Origin: Spirochaetota bacterium
GTDB taxonomy: Bacteria > Spirochaetota > Spirochaetia > Treponematales > Treponemataceae
Length of the DNA stretch: 64,000 bases
Assembly: GCA_023443865.1 (NCBI GenBank)
Contig: JAEZST010000022.1
Location: 682,001-746,000, forward strand
Reading direction: 5' to 3'
Each line of letters opens with the position of its first letter. The stretch's first letter is position 1. Shown piece by piece: positions 50,902 to 60,934 of this stretch. The notes beneath the pieces were generated by a model, which was not told the DNA's origin, did no database searches, and saw only the letters and a program-made list of their open reading frames with translations. Made by a program: the position numbers and the translations under genes.

Positions 50902-51612
50902 ATGGCAAATCCGAAGCTGTTCAGGATCGTCGACCACGGGGTCAGCGAGTACGCTATGATTGAGGAAGGAGACCGCATCCTCATCGGCGCCTCGGGCGGT
51001 AAGGATTCCACGGCGCTGGTAGAGTATTTCGGTTCACGCCTCAAGCGCCCGTCCGGTCCCCGGTTCGAGGCCGCCGCCCTCCACGTTTCCACCGAAATCG
51101 GCTCTCCGCTCGCGCCAAGCCTCGCCGCGCGCTTCGATTCGTGGGGAATTCCCCTTCATACCGTTATTCTCTCGGTACTCGGGCGGCTTAAGCCGGGCCG
51201 GAAGATGAATTGCTGGTGGTGTTCTACCCAGCGACGCACCGAACTGAACGAGTTCGCGATGCGCGAGGGGTATAATAAAATCGCCCTGGGCCACCACCTT
51301 GACGATATCCTCGAAACCCTCTTGATGAACGCCCTGACGAAGGGAGAGCTATCGACCATGCCGCCCCGGCTCTCCTACGAAAAATACCCCATCACGATTA
51401 TCCGGCCCCTGTGCCTCGCCGACATACCGACCATCGTGCGCCACGCCACGGAGCGGGGCTATATCTCCTCTACCTGCACCTGCACGTACCAGGACAATTC
51501 GGGAAGGAAAGAGGCGAGAAGCCGCCTTGAGGCGCTGACGGGGGGACGGTATGACGAAAAAAGAAAGCTCTTCGAGGCGCTCAGGAACGTGAAAACCGAT
51601 TATTTGCCCTGA
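50902..51612 (+). CDS. ttcA: TtcA-type tRNA 2-thiocytidine synthetase
   Basis: 236 aa. PP-loop SGGKDS near residue 33. CWWC in KMNCWWCSTQRR, and a second Cys pair STCTCTYQ, as in iron-sulfur-dependent TtcA enzymes. GHHLDDILETLLMN and IIRPLCLADIPTIVRHA are family segments. Thiolates C32 of certain tRNAs with ATP. Shorter than E. coli TtcA (~310 aa), with truncated N-terminus. ATG 50902 with AGGA upstream. Its last 13 bp overlap the convergent cyclase gene. Confidence 0.85.
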   Translation: MANPKLFRIVDHGVSEYAMIEEGDRILIGASGGKDSTALVEYFGSRLKRPSGPRFEAAALHVSTEIGSPLAPSLAARFDSWGIPLHTVILSVLGRLKPGRKMNCWWCSTQRRTELNEFAMREGYNKIALGHHLDDILETLLMNALTKGELSTMPPRLSYEKYPITIIRPLCLADIPTIVRHATERGYISSTCTCTYQDNSGRKEARSRLEALTGGRYDEKRKLFEALRNVKTDYLP

Positions 51613-53096
51613 ACGTCGCGGCTTTCCGCCGCCATAAGGGCGTCGCTTCCCGGCTCGGACTCCACGGCCTCAAGCTCGTCCAGGTTTTCCTCGGCGCTTT
51701 CCGATTGCTGGTATTCGAGGATCGAGGCCTCGAGACTCGCGTAGACCATCTGTACCACCACGATGCTGAACCAGGTCTTCTGCACGATCGCCCGTTTTTG
51801 CTCGTCGTAGAAATTCTCGGACACCGTCCTCATGCGGGTAACGTATTGGTCGTAACTCAGGAATTTCGGCCGTTCCTCGGGATCGGGCTCCGCTTTCACG
51901 TAATCGAGATACTGGTCCATATAATTCAGGATACGATACAGCGATACCTTGGCGCCTCCCGCGACCTTTTTGGCCAGCCGGGGCGAAATATAGGTCACGA
52001 GCTCCTGTTTCCGGAACTGAATGCCCATCCGGGCGAGCCGGGTCTCCATGCAATCGATCACGTAGCGGTTGCCCCGGTAGTAACGGAAGAACTCCAGTAT
52101 CTGTCCCACGCCGTTCGGTCCCTGCTTGATCAGCGCCTCCGCCTGGTTGGCGATGGATTCGGGCAACTCCGGAAACACCTGAACGCTGTACGTTTTATAC
52201 ACCGCGTTCCTTTTCTCCAGGAGGGTCACCTCCCGGTATTTAAACAGGTCGTCCCATTTGATGCGGGAATAGGCGCTGCCCGCGCGCCGCGCGTCTTCCC
52301 GAAAACGGGTGTAATACTCGTCGGCGATTCCGTTGGCCTTGAGAATCTCGAAGAACTCCGCGGATATTCTCAGGCCGCCGATGGGCGCGGTGGCTTCCAT
52401 TCGTTTGGCGTTAATGACCGGCAGCCCGATTACGTCCCAGTGTTTCGCCCCGTCCGGACCGAAATTGCCTATCATTACCTCGCCGATATTCGCGCCGATG
52501 CGGATGCGGATCTGGAAAAAGGCGGAAAGGGCCGAGGCGATATCGTTTTTCTTGCGGAGGGTTTGAATGATGTCGAAGGCGCTCGATAGGGCGAGCTTGG
52601 CCTCCTCGGAGGCCGTTTCGTCCAGGAAGCGGTCGTCGGCCTCGTTAAAGTGGATGCACACGCGCTGCATGTCGATGCAGGTATAAAAGAGCTCCCGGGC
52701 GATAAAGGTGGAGCGGTTCTCGGATGGAATGTCCCACATGCGCTTATCGATGATGTCGTCGAAATGGAACATCATCGCGTCGCCCTCTATCTTATTGAGA
52801 AAGCCCCCGTGACGCTCCAGGACGATGGCGAAGGCGGTATAAAGCCCGTTTAAAAGGATTTGGTTTTCCTTGGGACTGAGATAGCGGGATAGGCGGGTGT
52901 AGTCGGCGATATCGATAAACCCAACGCCGACGAGGCCCTCGCTGGAATGGTCGGGGATGCGGCCGATGGCGTATATCGCCTGGACCAAATGCTTTGGAAG
53001 ATAGAATTCCTCTATGGACTGCATGAGGTGTTGAATATCGGTTTGACCGGGCTCTACCATCGCCGTGCGCTCCCCGCTTTTTGTATTCATGACCAT
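51600..53096 (-). CDS. Class III adenylate cyclase with long C-terminal extension
   Basis: 498 aa. Residues ~55-245: cyclase homology domain. FIDIADYT gives metal-binding Asp62, KIEGDAM gives Lys102 and second metal Asp106. HWDVIGLPVINAKRMEA gives Asp221 (adenine recognition with Lys102, so ATP rather than GTP) and Arg232. The usual transition-state Asn would be at 228, but that position is Ile and Asn is at 229. Residues ~260-498 are a largely helical extension not recognised. No membrane segments. Makes cAMP. Last of the sbcD-sbcC-pncB-cyclase run; overlaps ttcA convergently. Confidence 0.85.
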   Translation of the reverse strand: MVMNTKSGERTAMVEPGQTDIQHLMQSIEEFYLPKHLVQAIYAIGRIPDHSSEGLVGVGFIDIADYTRLSRYLSPKENQILLNGLYTAFAIVLERHGGFLNKIEGDAMMFHFDDIIDKRMWDIPSENRSTFIARELFYTCIDMQRVCIHFNEADDRFLDETASEEAKLALSSAFDIIQTLRKKNDIASALSAFFQIRIRIGANIGEVMIGNFGPDGAKHWDVIGLPVINAKRMEATAPIGGLRISAEFFEILKANGIADEYYTRFREDARRAGSAYSRIKWDDLFKYREVTLLEKRNAVYKTYSVQVFPELPESIANQAEALIKQGPNGVGQILEFFRYYRGNRYVIDCMETRLARMGIQFRKQELVTYISPRLAKKVAGGAKVSLYRILNYMDQYLDYVKAEPDPEERPKFLSYDQYVTRMRTVSENFYDEQKRAIVQKTWFSIVVVQMVYASLEASILEYQQSESAEENLDELEAVESEPGSDALMAAESRDVQGK

Positions 53097-53123
53097 GGGA
53101 TAATCCTACTCCTCAAGTATGCG

Positions 53124-54566
53124 TTATTTTTCGTAGATTTTCAGGAAATCCCGCTTGATTTTCCTGAGTTCCGACGTGAGGGCTACCTTGTATATATGGG
53201 GATTGAGGATTCTGCGATAGCTTCGGTCCAGCCGTTCGAGCCCCTCGCGGACCCTCGTGCGGGTTTCGGCCAAATGAACGGGGCCGTCCTTTCCGTGGCA
53301 GTTCGGGCAAACCGCGCCCCCGGAAAGCCGTTTCTTCAAGAGGGGCTCCGCCTTGGCGGGGGAAAAGGAAAAGTTCATATGGTCTATGGATGGGTGATAG
53401 AACCGCCGCTCCTGGCCCGGCTTGACGGTCTCTCCCTCCAGGGCGAGCACGTCGGCCTTAAAGGTTCCGTCTTCGTGATAGAGCCGCCACACCTGCTTTA
53501 CTCCGGGATTGGTGGTCTTGTCCGGGTTGTCCGAGAGTTTCATGGTCGGTTCGAGCCCTCCTTTCCCGTCGGGCCGCGCGGCGAGTTTATATACCCCGGT
53601 AAAGGAGGCCTCGTCGCCGCCGGTAACCAGGTGGGTTCCCACGCCCCACCAATCGATGGGAGCCTTATTGAGCATGAGGGATTCGATTATCTCCTCGGTG
53701 AGCTCGTTAGACACCGTTATGGTCGCCTCGGTAAAGCCCGCCCGGTCCAATTCCTCCCGCACCTTGCCGCTCAGGTACTGGATATCGCCGGAATCAAGCC
53801 GTACGCCGAAGCTCTTGCCCTTGAGCGCCAGGCGCTTTCCGGCCGCGACGGCCGCGTGAATGCCCGACCCGAGGGTATCGTAGGTGTCGATGAGGAAGAC
53901 CGATTTGTCGGGATACAGTTCGGCGTAGGCGTCGAAGGCCGCTTCCTCGTCGGGGAACGACATGATCCACGAGTGGGCCATGGTGCCCATAACCGGTATG
54001 CCGTAGACTTTCCCCGCCAGGGCGTTGCTGGTGCCCGAGGCGCCGCCGATATAGGCCGCGCGGCTCGCGCTCATGGCCCCGTCCCAGCCCTGCGCCCGGC
54101 GCAGGCCGAATTCGAGGACCTTTCCCCGGTTTGAGGCCAGCCAAACCCGGGCGGATTTGGTGGCGATGAGGCTTTGGAAATTGACGATATTAAGGAGCAT
54201 GCCCTCTATGATGATCGCCTCGATAACGGGGGCGTGAACCCTGATAAGGGGTTCGTTGGGGAAGGCGATGGTGCCTTCGTCCATGGCCCACAGGTCGCCC
54301 GTAAACCTGAAATCCGCAAGATAGTCGAGAAAGCCCTTCTCAAACTGCCCCAGGCCCCGGAGCCACTCGATATCCTCCGGGGAAAACCGGAATTCGGTAA
54401 CCGCCTCGAGCAGCGGGGCGAGGCCGGCGAATACCGAATATCCCCCGGAAAAGGGGTTGCGCCTGAAGAACATATCGAACACCGATACCTCGTTGGTGCC
54501 CCGCTTCCAATAGCCTTGGGCCATGGTCAGTTCGTAAAAGTCGGTGAATAGCGCGCTCGCTGTCAT
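53124..54566 (-). CDS. pncB: Nicotinate phosphoribosyltransferase
   Basis: 480 aa. Starts FTDFYELTMAQGYWKRG. Later MLLNIVNFQSLIATKSAR, LEFGLRRAQG, GASGTSNALAG, GTMAHSWIMSF (with the conserved His), FLIDTYDTL and VRLDSGDI are hallmark segments. Makes nicotinate mononucleotide from nicotinate and PRPP in NAD salvage. C-terminal CPNCHGKDGPVH adds a C-x-x-C. Start overlaps the sbcC stop as ATGA, giving translational coupling to a DNA-repair nuclease. Confidence 0.95.
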   Translation of the reverse strand: MTASALFTDFYELTMAQGYWKRGTNEVSVFDMFFRRNPFSGGYSVFAGLAPLLEAVTEFRFSPEDIEWLRGLGQFEKGFLDYLADFRFTGDLWAMDEGTIAFPNEPLIRVHAPVIEAIIIEGMLLNIVNFQSLIATKSARVWLASNRGKVLEFGLRRAQGWDGAMSASRAAYIGGASGTSNALAGKVYGIPVMGTMAHSWIMSFPDEEAAFDAYAELYPDKSVFLIDTYDTLGSGIHAAVAAGKRLALKGKSFGVRLDSGDIQYLSGKVREELDRAGFTEATITVSNELTEEIIESLMLNKAPIDWWGVGTHLVTGGDEASFTGVYKLAARPDGKGGLEPTMKLSDNPDKTTNPGVKQVWRLYHEDGTFKADVLALEGETVKPGQERRFYHPSIDHMNFSFSPAKAEPLLKKRLSGGAVCPNCHGKDGPVHLAETRTRVREGLERLDRSYRRILNPHIYKVALTSELRKIKRDFLKIYEK

Positions 54567-57500
54567 GATGGAGTTTCCTTCTGAATGGTTGACCCGGAGG
54601 CGGTCTTAATGACCTCGATCCGGTTCGGTATGCGGTTTCGCAGCTCTCCCACGTGGGAGATGAGGCCCACTACCCGGGACCCGCGAATTTCGTCGAGAAT
54701 CGATATGGCCCGTTCGAGGCTTGCCTCGTCCAGGGAGCCGAAGCCCTCGTCGATAAACACGGCGTCGAGCTGAATGCCGCCGGAACGGGACTGGATGGAG
54801 TCGGCAAGCCCCAGGGCGAGGCTGATGGAGGCCATGAAGGTCTCTCCCCCGGACAGGGTTCCCGCCGGCCGCGAACGCCCGGTCCAGGCGTCCAGTATTT
54901 CCAGCTCGAGGCCTGCCATGCTGTTTCCGGTGCGGTAGCTGTCGTTGACGCGGATGCGGTAGCGGCCGTCGCTCATGCGCTCGAGCCTCGCGTTGGCGAA
55001 GCGCGCGATTTCCTCCAGGTACATGCCGAGAATCCAGGCGTCGAAGGGCACTTTCTGGGGATTGTTCCCCCAAAGGTCGCGATAGAGCCGATCGTAACGG
55101 AGGGCCTCCGCGGAGCTTTTTACCCGGTCCCCTTCCAGGGCCGCCCACCGCTCCGCGAGGCTCTCCTGGGTCGCGAGAGCGGCGGTCTCGGTTTCCAGTT
55201 CCGCGTCGCGGCCCGCGATGGCGAGCTCGAGTTCCGTCACGGCGGCCTCGGCCGCCTCGGGGGCGGGCCCGGCCCACCGCGACGACTCCTCTTCCAATCG
55301 CTCGAGAAGGCTCCCCGTTTCCGCCAGCGCCCGGTTCCATCCGTCGAGTCGCCCTTCCGCCGAGGCGATATACGCCTGGTCCCGCAGGGCCTCCAGCGCG
55401 CTTTCGGGGTCGGTAAAGCCGGCGGCCGCGCATTCCGCGCCTAGCTCGGTTTCCAGGACGGCGGCCGCGCGTTCCCCGTCGGCGAGGGAGGCGAGCAGGG
55501 TTTCTTCCCGGGCGGCCAGGGCCGCGAGCCGGTTTTCCTGTCCCTTCGTTTCCTTTTGGTGACGTTCGATGGCGGCTTCGAGCCTGAAAATGGAATCGGC
55601 GCATTTTTCCAGGGCTTCTTCCGCGTCGCCCGGCGCGGGAACCGCTTCCGAACGGACTCCTGCCGAGGCGGGGAAGGCCTCGCGGTAGCGTTCGGTACGG
55701 TGCCGAACGGTCGTTTCTCCCTCGGTTACCCGTCGTTCCAGGGCGGATAGCCTGTTTCGCAGTTCTTCCGCCTCGGCGGCGAGGTTTTTTTGCTTTAGGG
55801 CAAGGGCGCGCTGATCGTTCACGGCGCGATTGACCTCGGTAAGCTCTTCAACGGCCTTTTGCATGGCGGCGGCTGCGGTTTTCAGGGTTTCGGCCGCCGC
55901 TTCCGCGGTGGGTATCTGGTCCGCCTCGATGCAGGCCGCTCCCGGTTGGGAAGGAGCGCCCCCTCCGGATTCCGCGCAGTACCGCTGGACGCTCCGGGCC
56001 GCGGTTTCTTCCGCCGCGGTTTTCCTGGCGGCCTTGGCGGTCCAGTCGTCGGTTCGGCGGCGGCGCTCCGCTTCCAGAAGCTCTAGATTGCGCTGCGCGG
56101 ACGCGAGCCGTTCCGCCAGGGGAAACGGGTCGAGGGCGGCCGGGACTGCCGGCGCCGGGTGTTCGATCGAGCCGCAGACCGGGCAGGGTGCCCCGGGCCG
56201 CAGCGTCGCGGCCAGGGCGGCGGCTGAATCGCGCGAGACGGAGCGCGCTTCCTCCGTCTTAAGGTCGTTTAGGGCGGCCTGGGCGATGGCCAGGTCCCGA
56301 TCGGTCTCTTCGAGCGCCTTCTTCGCGCCGGCGGCGGCGCTTTCGTGGGCCGCCAGGGCGAGCCGCTCCTTTTCGAACTCTTCCGCGAGCTGTTTGAGCC
56401 GTTTTGCCCTTTCCAAGGCTTCTTGGGCGCGGTCCTTTTGCGCGGCGCGTTCTTCGAGCCCCGCGATAACCGGCTCCAGGCCCGAAAGGGCGTCGGCGGT
56501 CCGCTTCGTTTCCTTTCGGACGTCGTCCAGCCGGGTCGCGAGGCCGTTCCGTCCCGCTATCAGTTCCCGGAGGGCCGACTGCTCGCTTTCTAGTTCGCGG
56601 GCGATATCCGAGGCGACCTGCAAGAGTTGCTTTCGCTCCAGAAGGCCTTTTTTTTCCGCTTCCGCCTCGGCGATGGCCGGCGCCTCCCGGGCGAGTTCGG
56701 CCAAGGCCCGTTCCGTTTCGGCCTTGTCGGACCGGGCCCGCGCGATTTCCTCGCGGAGGGAGCCGATTCGCCGACGCTGCTCTTCCAGATTGCGCCGGCG
56801 CACCGCCACGGGCTCGGCCTTTCTCGCGGCGGCGAGTTCCCTGCCCAGGGCCTCCATGGTTTCGCGTTCCGACTCCAGCGCCGCAAGCGCTTCCTTTTTC
56901 GCCGCGAGTTCGGAAAGCCGCGCCGCGTGCTGCCGCGACCGTTCGGCCTCCGCGGTAAGCCGTTTCAGCTCGTGCCGGCCGGTTTCCTGTTCCTTTCTGA
57001 GCGACGCGATGCGTTCGGCAACGGTATCCCGTTCCCGCGCAGCCGTATCCGGGTCATAGGTCGCGCGCAGGGCGCTCACCGCGCGTTCCGCCTCTTCCAG
57101 CCTGACCCGGGTTTCCCGGGCGCGGTTTTTGACGGTTTCCATGACCGCCAGGTGATCGTCTATGGGAAAGAGCTTCGCGAGTACTTGTTTGCGTTCGGTC
57201 GTTTTTTGGCGGAGGAATTGCGCGAACTCGCCCTGGGGAAGCAAGACGATGCGGGAAAACTCCTCGGCCGACAGGCCGATGAGGTCGCGGATGGCCTTAT
57301 CGGTGTCGCTTTTATTGGCCGAGGAGCGGTCGACGAAGGCCGCGCCGTCCCATTCTTCCAACGTCGCTTCTTCCGGCACCCGCTGCACCTTTTCCGTCCG
57401 CTTTCCGGCGCGGTCGTAGGGAAGGGTACGGCGTACCCGCCAGCGGCCCCGGCCCAGGGTGAACGTGAGTTCCACCGCGCTTTGCTCCCCGTCGTCGGCG

Positions 57501-57706
57501 AACTGGCTTCTCATTTGAAGGGTCAGGCCCTTTCGGGCGCCGGGTACCTCGCCGTAAAAGACGTAGGAAAGGGAGTCGAAGATCGTGGTTTTGCCCGCGC
57601 CGGTCTTGCCGTATACGAGGAAGATATCGCCGAGCCCCGTGAAGTCAATCTCGTGGAGTCCCGTGAAGGGTCCGACGTTCAGGAGTTTCAATCGCTCAGG
57701 CTTCAC
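54563..57706 (-). CDS. sbcC: SbcC exonuclease subunit (Rad50-like)
   Basis: 1047 aa. Walker A GKTGAGKTTIFDSL with Q-loop LLPQGEFAQFLR at the N-terminus. Two long coiled coils meet at the zinc hook CPVCGSIEHPAP (about residue 510). The C-terminal LSGGETFMASISLALGLAD signature is followed by Walker B AVFIDEGFGSLD. With SbcD forms the nuclease that opens hairpins and palindromes. The start overlaps sbcD by 11 bp. Confidence 0.96.
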   Translation of the reverse strand: MKPERLKLLNVGPFTGLHEIDFTGLGDIFLVYGKTGAGKTTIFDSLSYVFYGEVPGARKGLTLQMRSQFADDGEQSAVELTFTLGRGRWRVRRTLPYDRAGKRTEKVQRVPEEATLEEWDGAAFVDRSSANKSDTDKAIRDLIGLSAEEFSRIVLLPQGEFAQFLRQKTTERKQVLAKLFPIDDHLAVMETVKNRARETRVRLEEAERAVSALRATYDPDTAARERDTVAERIASLRKEQETGRHELKRLTAEAERSRQHAARLSELAAKKEALAALESERETMEALGRELAAARKAEPVAVRRRNLEEQRRRIGSLREEIARARSDKAETERALAELAREAPAIAEAEAEKKGLLERKQLLQVASDIARELESEQSALRELIAGRNGLATRLDDVRKETKRTADALSGLEPVIAGLEERAAQKDRAQEALERAKRLKQLAEEFEKERLALAAHESAAAGAKKALEETDRDLAIAQAALNDLKTEEARSVSRDSAAALAATLRPGAPCPVCGSIEHPAPAVPAALDPFPLAERLASAQRNLELLEAERRRRTDDWTAKAARKTAAEETAARSVQRYCAESGGGAPSQPGAACIEADQIPTAEAAAETLKTAAAAMQKAVEELTEVNRAVNDQRALALKQKNLAAEAEELRNRLSALERRVTEGETTVRHRTERYREAFPASAGVRSEAVPAPGDAEEALEKCADSIFRLEAAIERHQKETKGQENRLAALAAREETLLASLADGERAAAVLETELGAECAAAGFTDPESALEALRDQAYIASAEGRLDGWNRALAETGSLLERLEEESSRWAGPAPEAAEAAVTELELAIAGRDAELETETAALATQESLAERWAALEGDRVKSSAEALRYDRLYRDLWGNNPQKVPFDAWILGMYLEEIARFANARLERMSDGRYRIRVNDSYRTGNSMAGLELEILDAWTGRSRPAGTLSGGETFMASISLALGLADSIQSRSGGIQLDAVFIDEGFGSLDEASLERAISILDEIRGSRVVGLISHVGELRNRIPNRIEVIKTASGSTIQKETPS

Positions 57707-59018
57707 TGCGGCACTCCTTTAAAAGCTCGGCGAAGAGGGCTTCGCGGTCGGGATCGGCCGTTCCGTACAGGCTTTCCTGAAAGGCGCGGAAATCGTCAAC
57801 GGCGTTTCTTCGCGCCCCCGTCAGGGCCGTTTGGTCGCCCGCGAGGGCTTCTCCTTCCGGCGCGGGGAGGGCGTTCTCTTCGAGGGCGGTCTGCCGGACG
57901 CTCAGGAGCCAGGGGTACCGGCCCTTGAGGAGGTTCATGGGATTCGCGACGATTTCGCCGTCGGTGAGGGAAATTTCTAGATAATGGTCGGCCCAGGGTT
58001 CCCGGGAGGGCGCGGAGTAAAAGGAGTCAAAGGCCCCCGATTTTCGGGAAACGGGGCGCGGGGCCGCGACGGGAAGGGCTGTCACGGAGACGGGAAAGCC
58101 CGGCTTTTCGGCGTCTATTTCGACGCTCAGGAAGGCCTTTTCCGTCCCGGCCTCGTCGAAGGCGTAGACGAGCGGCGCGCCGGCGTAGTGGATGCGCTCG
58201 GAAACCCGTTGCTTCTTGTGCAGGTGCCCGAGGGCGACGTAGGAAAAGCCGGAAAAGAGGGCGGGATCGACCCGTTCGGCGGTTCCCAAAAAGACCCGCT
58301 CGGAATCGGAAGGATCGCCGCCCAGGGCATAACAGTGGGCGACGAGAACCGTTGGCAGGCCGCGGACCGACTCGTCGGCAAGGGCGGTACGGAACCGACG
58401 GGCAGCCTCGGCGGCAAGCTCCGCCTGGCTCGCGAGAATGGCGTTGGCCGGGGGCGCCGGCGATTCCGGTTCCGGGGCGGAAAAGTTGAATTCCAGCCCG
58501 AGCTCGCCCTTTCGTGACGCCTTGTCCGCCCCAGCGGCGGCCCTTTCGCCCGCTCCCGACGCGGCGCTCCCTGCGTCAGTCTCCCTTCCCCCGGTCAGTT
58601 TGAGGCTTCCGGGCGCGAGGAAGGGCAGGAGAAAGAAGGCGGCGCGGTCTTTTCCCCGTCCCGCGACGATGGGGGTAAAGGATTGTTCGGGATTGCAGAT
58701 AATATAAATGCCCTGCGCGCCGAGAAGGGGAGAGGCGAACGACAGTCGTTGCGCGGAGTCGTGGTTTCCGGGTATGATAAAGATATCCAGGCTTGGCGCT
58801 TCGCTTTTGAGCCTTACCAGAAAGTCGCTGAACAGCGCGACCGCCTCGGCGCTCGGCACCGTTCGATCGTACACGTCGCCCGCGATGACGAGGGCGGCGT
58901 AATCCCCGTTCGCGAGGAGACGCCGCAAGCCGTCCAGCATATGCCTTTGGTCTTCGATCAGCGACGTTTCGTGGAGGGTTTTGCCGAGGTGCAGATCGCC
59001 CGTCTGGAGCAGTTTCAT
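57696..59018 (-). CDS. sbcD: SbcD exonuclease subunit (Mre11-like)
   Basis: 440 aa. Calcineurin-like phosphoesterase motifs: LLQTGDLHLGKTL (D-x-H), LVIAGDVYDRT (G-D), IFIIPGNHDS (G-N-H-D), LVAHCYALGGDPSDSE and YVALGHLHKKQRV (G-H-x-H). An unusual Ala/Glu/Ser-rich insertion at ~155-205 separates two nuclease blocks. Manganese-dependent nuclease with SbcC. First gene of the run; no clear SD. Confidence 0.95.
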   Translation of the reverse strand: MKLLQTGDLHLGKTLHETSLIEDQRHMLDGLRRLLANGDYAALVIAGDVYDRTVPSAEAVALFSDFLVRLKSEAPSLDIFIIPGNHDSAQRLSFASPLLGAQGIYIICNPEQSFTPIVAGRGKDRAAFFLLPFLAPGSLKLTGGRETDAGSAASGAGERAAAGADKASRKGELGLEFNFSAPEPESPAPPANAILASQAELAAEAARRFRTALADESVRGLPTVLVAHCYALGGDPSDSERVFLGTAERVDPALFSGFSYVALGHLHKKQRVSERIHYAGAPLVYAFDEAGTEKAFLSVEIDAEKPGFPVSVTALPVAAPRPVSRKSGAFDSFYSAPSREPWADHYLEISLTDGEIVANPMNLLKGRYPWLLSVRQTALEENALPAPEGEALAGDQTALTGARRNAVDDFRAFQESLYGTADPDREALFAELLKECRSEA

Positions 59019-59080
59019 ACGTATAATTTATGTGCTATGGCCGCCCGTGTAAAGGGTGGCGAATCGGGAGACGCCCATTG

Positions 59081-60904
59081 ATGAATACACCGGTCAAGGC
59101 GGCATTGTTCGCCCTCGCGATCGCCTTTCTCGCGGCCTGCACGGCCGGGGTTTTTTTGGTGGCCGTCGCGCCCACCGCGGCCCTGCAAGCCGATTATAAC
59201 GCGTACGAGTCCCTTTCCCTCGCGCTTTCCCGGCTCAGGTCCGGGCTGTACCGAAGCGGGACGCATCCCTTCGCGGACGGCGTGGAGCGGTTTTCCGGGG
59301 AGCTCGAATACCTCGAGGCGGCGTCGGCGCGGGTCGATTCGGTGGACCAGGCCCTGGCCGAGTCGCTTTCGGACCGCGAGGCCTTCATAGCCGACGCCAC
59401 GGCCTGGCTCGCTTCGTACCGTACGCTCTATGCCCTCGCCCAGGAATCCCTGGATTCGCCCCTTCCCTTAAGTCCCCGCTCCCTTTACGCGGAACTCGGC
59501 CCCGGCGCGGCCCTTTCCGTTATAGACTCCGCCTCGCTCGCCGCCGCCCGGCGACTGGCCGATTCCCACGCGCAAGCCGCCGCCGAGCTGGCGGAACGCG
59601 CCCAGGCCCTAGTGGCGGAGATCGAGCGGGCGACGCCCGCGGTCGCGGCTTCCATTCAGCGGTGGCGGTTCGCTACCTACCTCGTTTCCGGCTCGATCAT
59701 CGTGATTACCTGGCTTTTGGGCCTTTTCGCCATGTGGCTGTTCGCGCGATCGGTTTCCCGCTCGGCGCGGCATATCCGCTCGGCCTTCGAGACGGGTTCG
59801 GAGGGGAATATCAGCGCGGGACTCGAGCGTATCCGCACGGGGCGCGGCGACGGCCTTTCGGACAGCGCGGGCCGTTTCGTGGGGCGCATATCGGAGCTGG
59901 TCGCCTCGGTAAAGGAAGACGTGGGCCGGACGGTGGAATCCAGCGCGGAGCTTTCGGCCTCGGTGGAAACCACCGCGTCTACCTTCGAGGTGGTGGACGG
60001 CTTTATCGAAAGCATTCGGGGCGAGGTGACGGTGCTCGAGGAGCAGGTTCGGGGCGTGAAGGCCTCGCTCGAGCGGGTGACCGGGGGCCTCAATCGGCTG
60101 GACGAGCGAATCGCGAACCAGAACGTGCTGGTTGAAAAGTCCACCGCCGCGGCGAGCACGGTCATCGATTCGATTATCGATATGGCGGAGACCGCCGTGG
60201 CCGACGAACGGCGGGTCAAAAACCTGCTGCGGTCCTCGGAAACGGGCCAAATGCTTTTTTCGTCCACGTCGGAAAAGATATCCCTCATCAACGACAGCGT
60301 GGCCCGGATCAACGGCATGGCCGAGGTTATCGAGAATATCGCCGAGCAGACGAATATGCTCGCCCTGAACGCCGCGATCGAGGCGGCGCACGCGGGCTCG
60401 AGCGGGAAGGGGTTCGCCGTGGTGGCCGAGGAGATAACCAAGCTCGCCGACGCCAGTTCCGAAAGCTCGCGCGAGATCGCCGAGTCAATCGAGGAGATCG
60501 TGCTCAATATCACGGAAATGGTAAGCTTTTCCACCCGGCTCGATACGGCCTTCGAGGAGATTACCGGCGATATCGGCACGGTGAGCGCCACGATTACCCG
60601 GTTTTCCACCGGCCTGGTGGACTCAAGCGGCCTTGCCGAGTCCGTGCGGGTTTCCATGGAGAGCCTCCGGGACGAAACCGGCGAAATTACCCGCGATTCC
60701 GGTTCCATGGCCGAGGGCGCGGGCGAGATAGCCCGTTCCATGGGAGAGCTGGACATGATATCAAGCCGCGTATTCGACGGCATTACCGCCATGTCCCTCA
60801 TGCTTGACGGCCTCAAGGACGTATTGGGTCAGTTCAAGGCCCACGCCGAAACCATGAAGAGTTCCGGCCTGGAGATGGACAGAAAGCTGTCGCAGTTGAA
60901 GTGA
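59081..60904 (+). CDS. Methyl-accepting chemotaxis protein
   Basis: 607 aa. One N-terminal membrane segment (AALFALAIAFLAACTAGVFLVAV), a ~170-residue Ala-rich helical periplasmic domain, and a second membrane segment (VSGSIIVITWLLGLFAMWLF). The signalling domain has tip IAEQTNMLALNAAIEAAHAGSSGKGFAVVAEE. Helical periplasmic bundle suggests a 4HB-like sensor. ATG 59081 has GGGAG upstream, the frame before it has no signal sequence. Starts divergently from sbcD. Confidence 0.92.
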   Translation: MNTPVKAALFALAIAFLAACTAGVFLVAVAPTAALQADYNAYESLSLALSRLRSGLYRSGTHPFADGVERFSGELEYLEAASARVDSVDQALAESLSDREAFIADATAWLASYRTLYALAQESLDSPLPLSPRSLYAELGPGAALSVIDSASLAAARRLADSHAQAAAELAERAQALVAEIERATPAVAASIQRWRFATYLVSGSIIVITWLLGLFAMWLFARSVSRSARHIRSAFETGSEGNISAGLERIRTGRGDGLSDSAGRFVGRISELVASVKEDVGRTVESSAELSASVETTASTFEVVDGFIESIRGEVTVLEEQVRGVKASLERVTGGLNRLDERIANQNVLVEKSTAAASTVIDSIIDMAETAVADERRVKNLLRSSETGQMLFSSTSEKISLINDSVARINGMAEVIENIAEQTNMLALNAAIEAAHAGSSGKGFAVVAEEITKLADASSESSREIAESIEEIVLNITEMVSFSTRLDTAFEEITGDIGTVSATITRFSTGLVDSSGLAESVRVSMESLRDETGEITRDSGSMAEGAGEIARSMGELDMISSRVFDGITAMSLMLDGLKDVLGQFKAHAETMKSSGLEMDRKLSQLK

Positions 60905-60934
60905 CGCGGGGTTTCATGGTAACGTTTGCGCACC

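Noticed and set aside
55830..57059. 409-aa open frame antisense to sbcC
   Set aside because: Ser/Ala/Arg repeats are the reverse reading of Glu/Ala-rich coiled-coil codons; no start signals.
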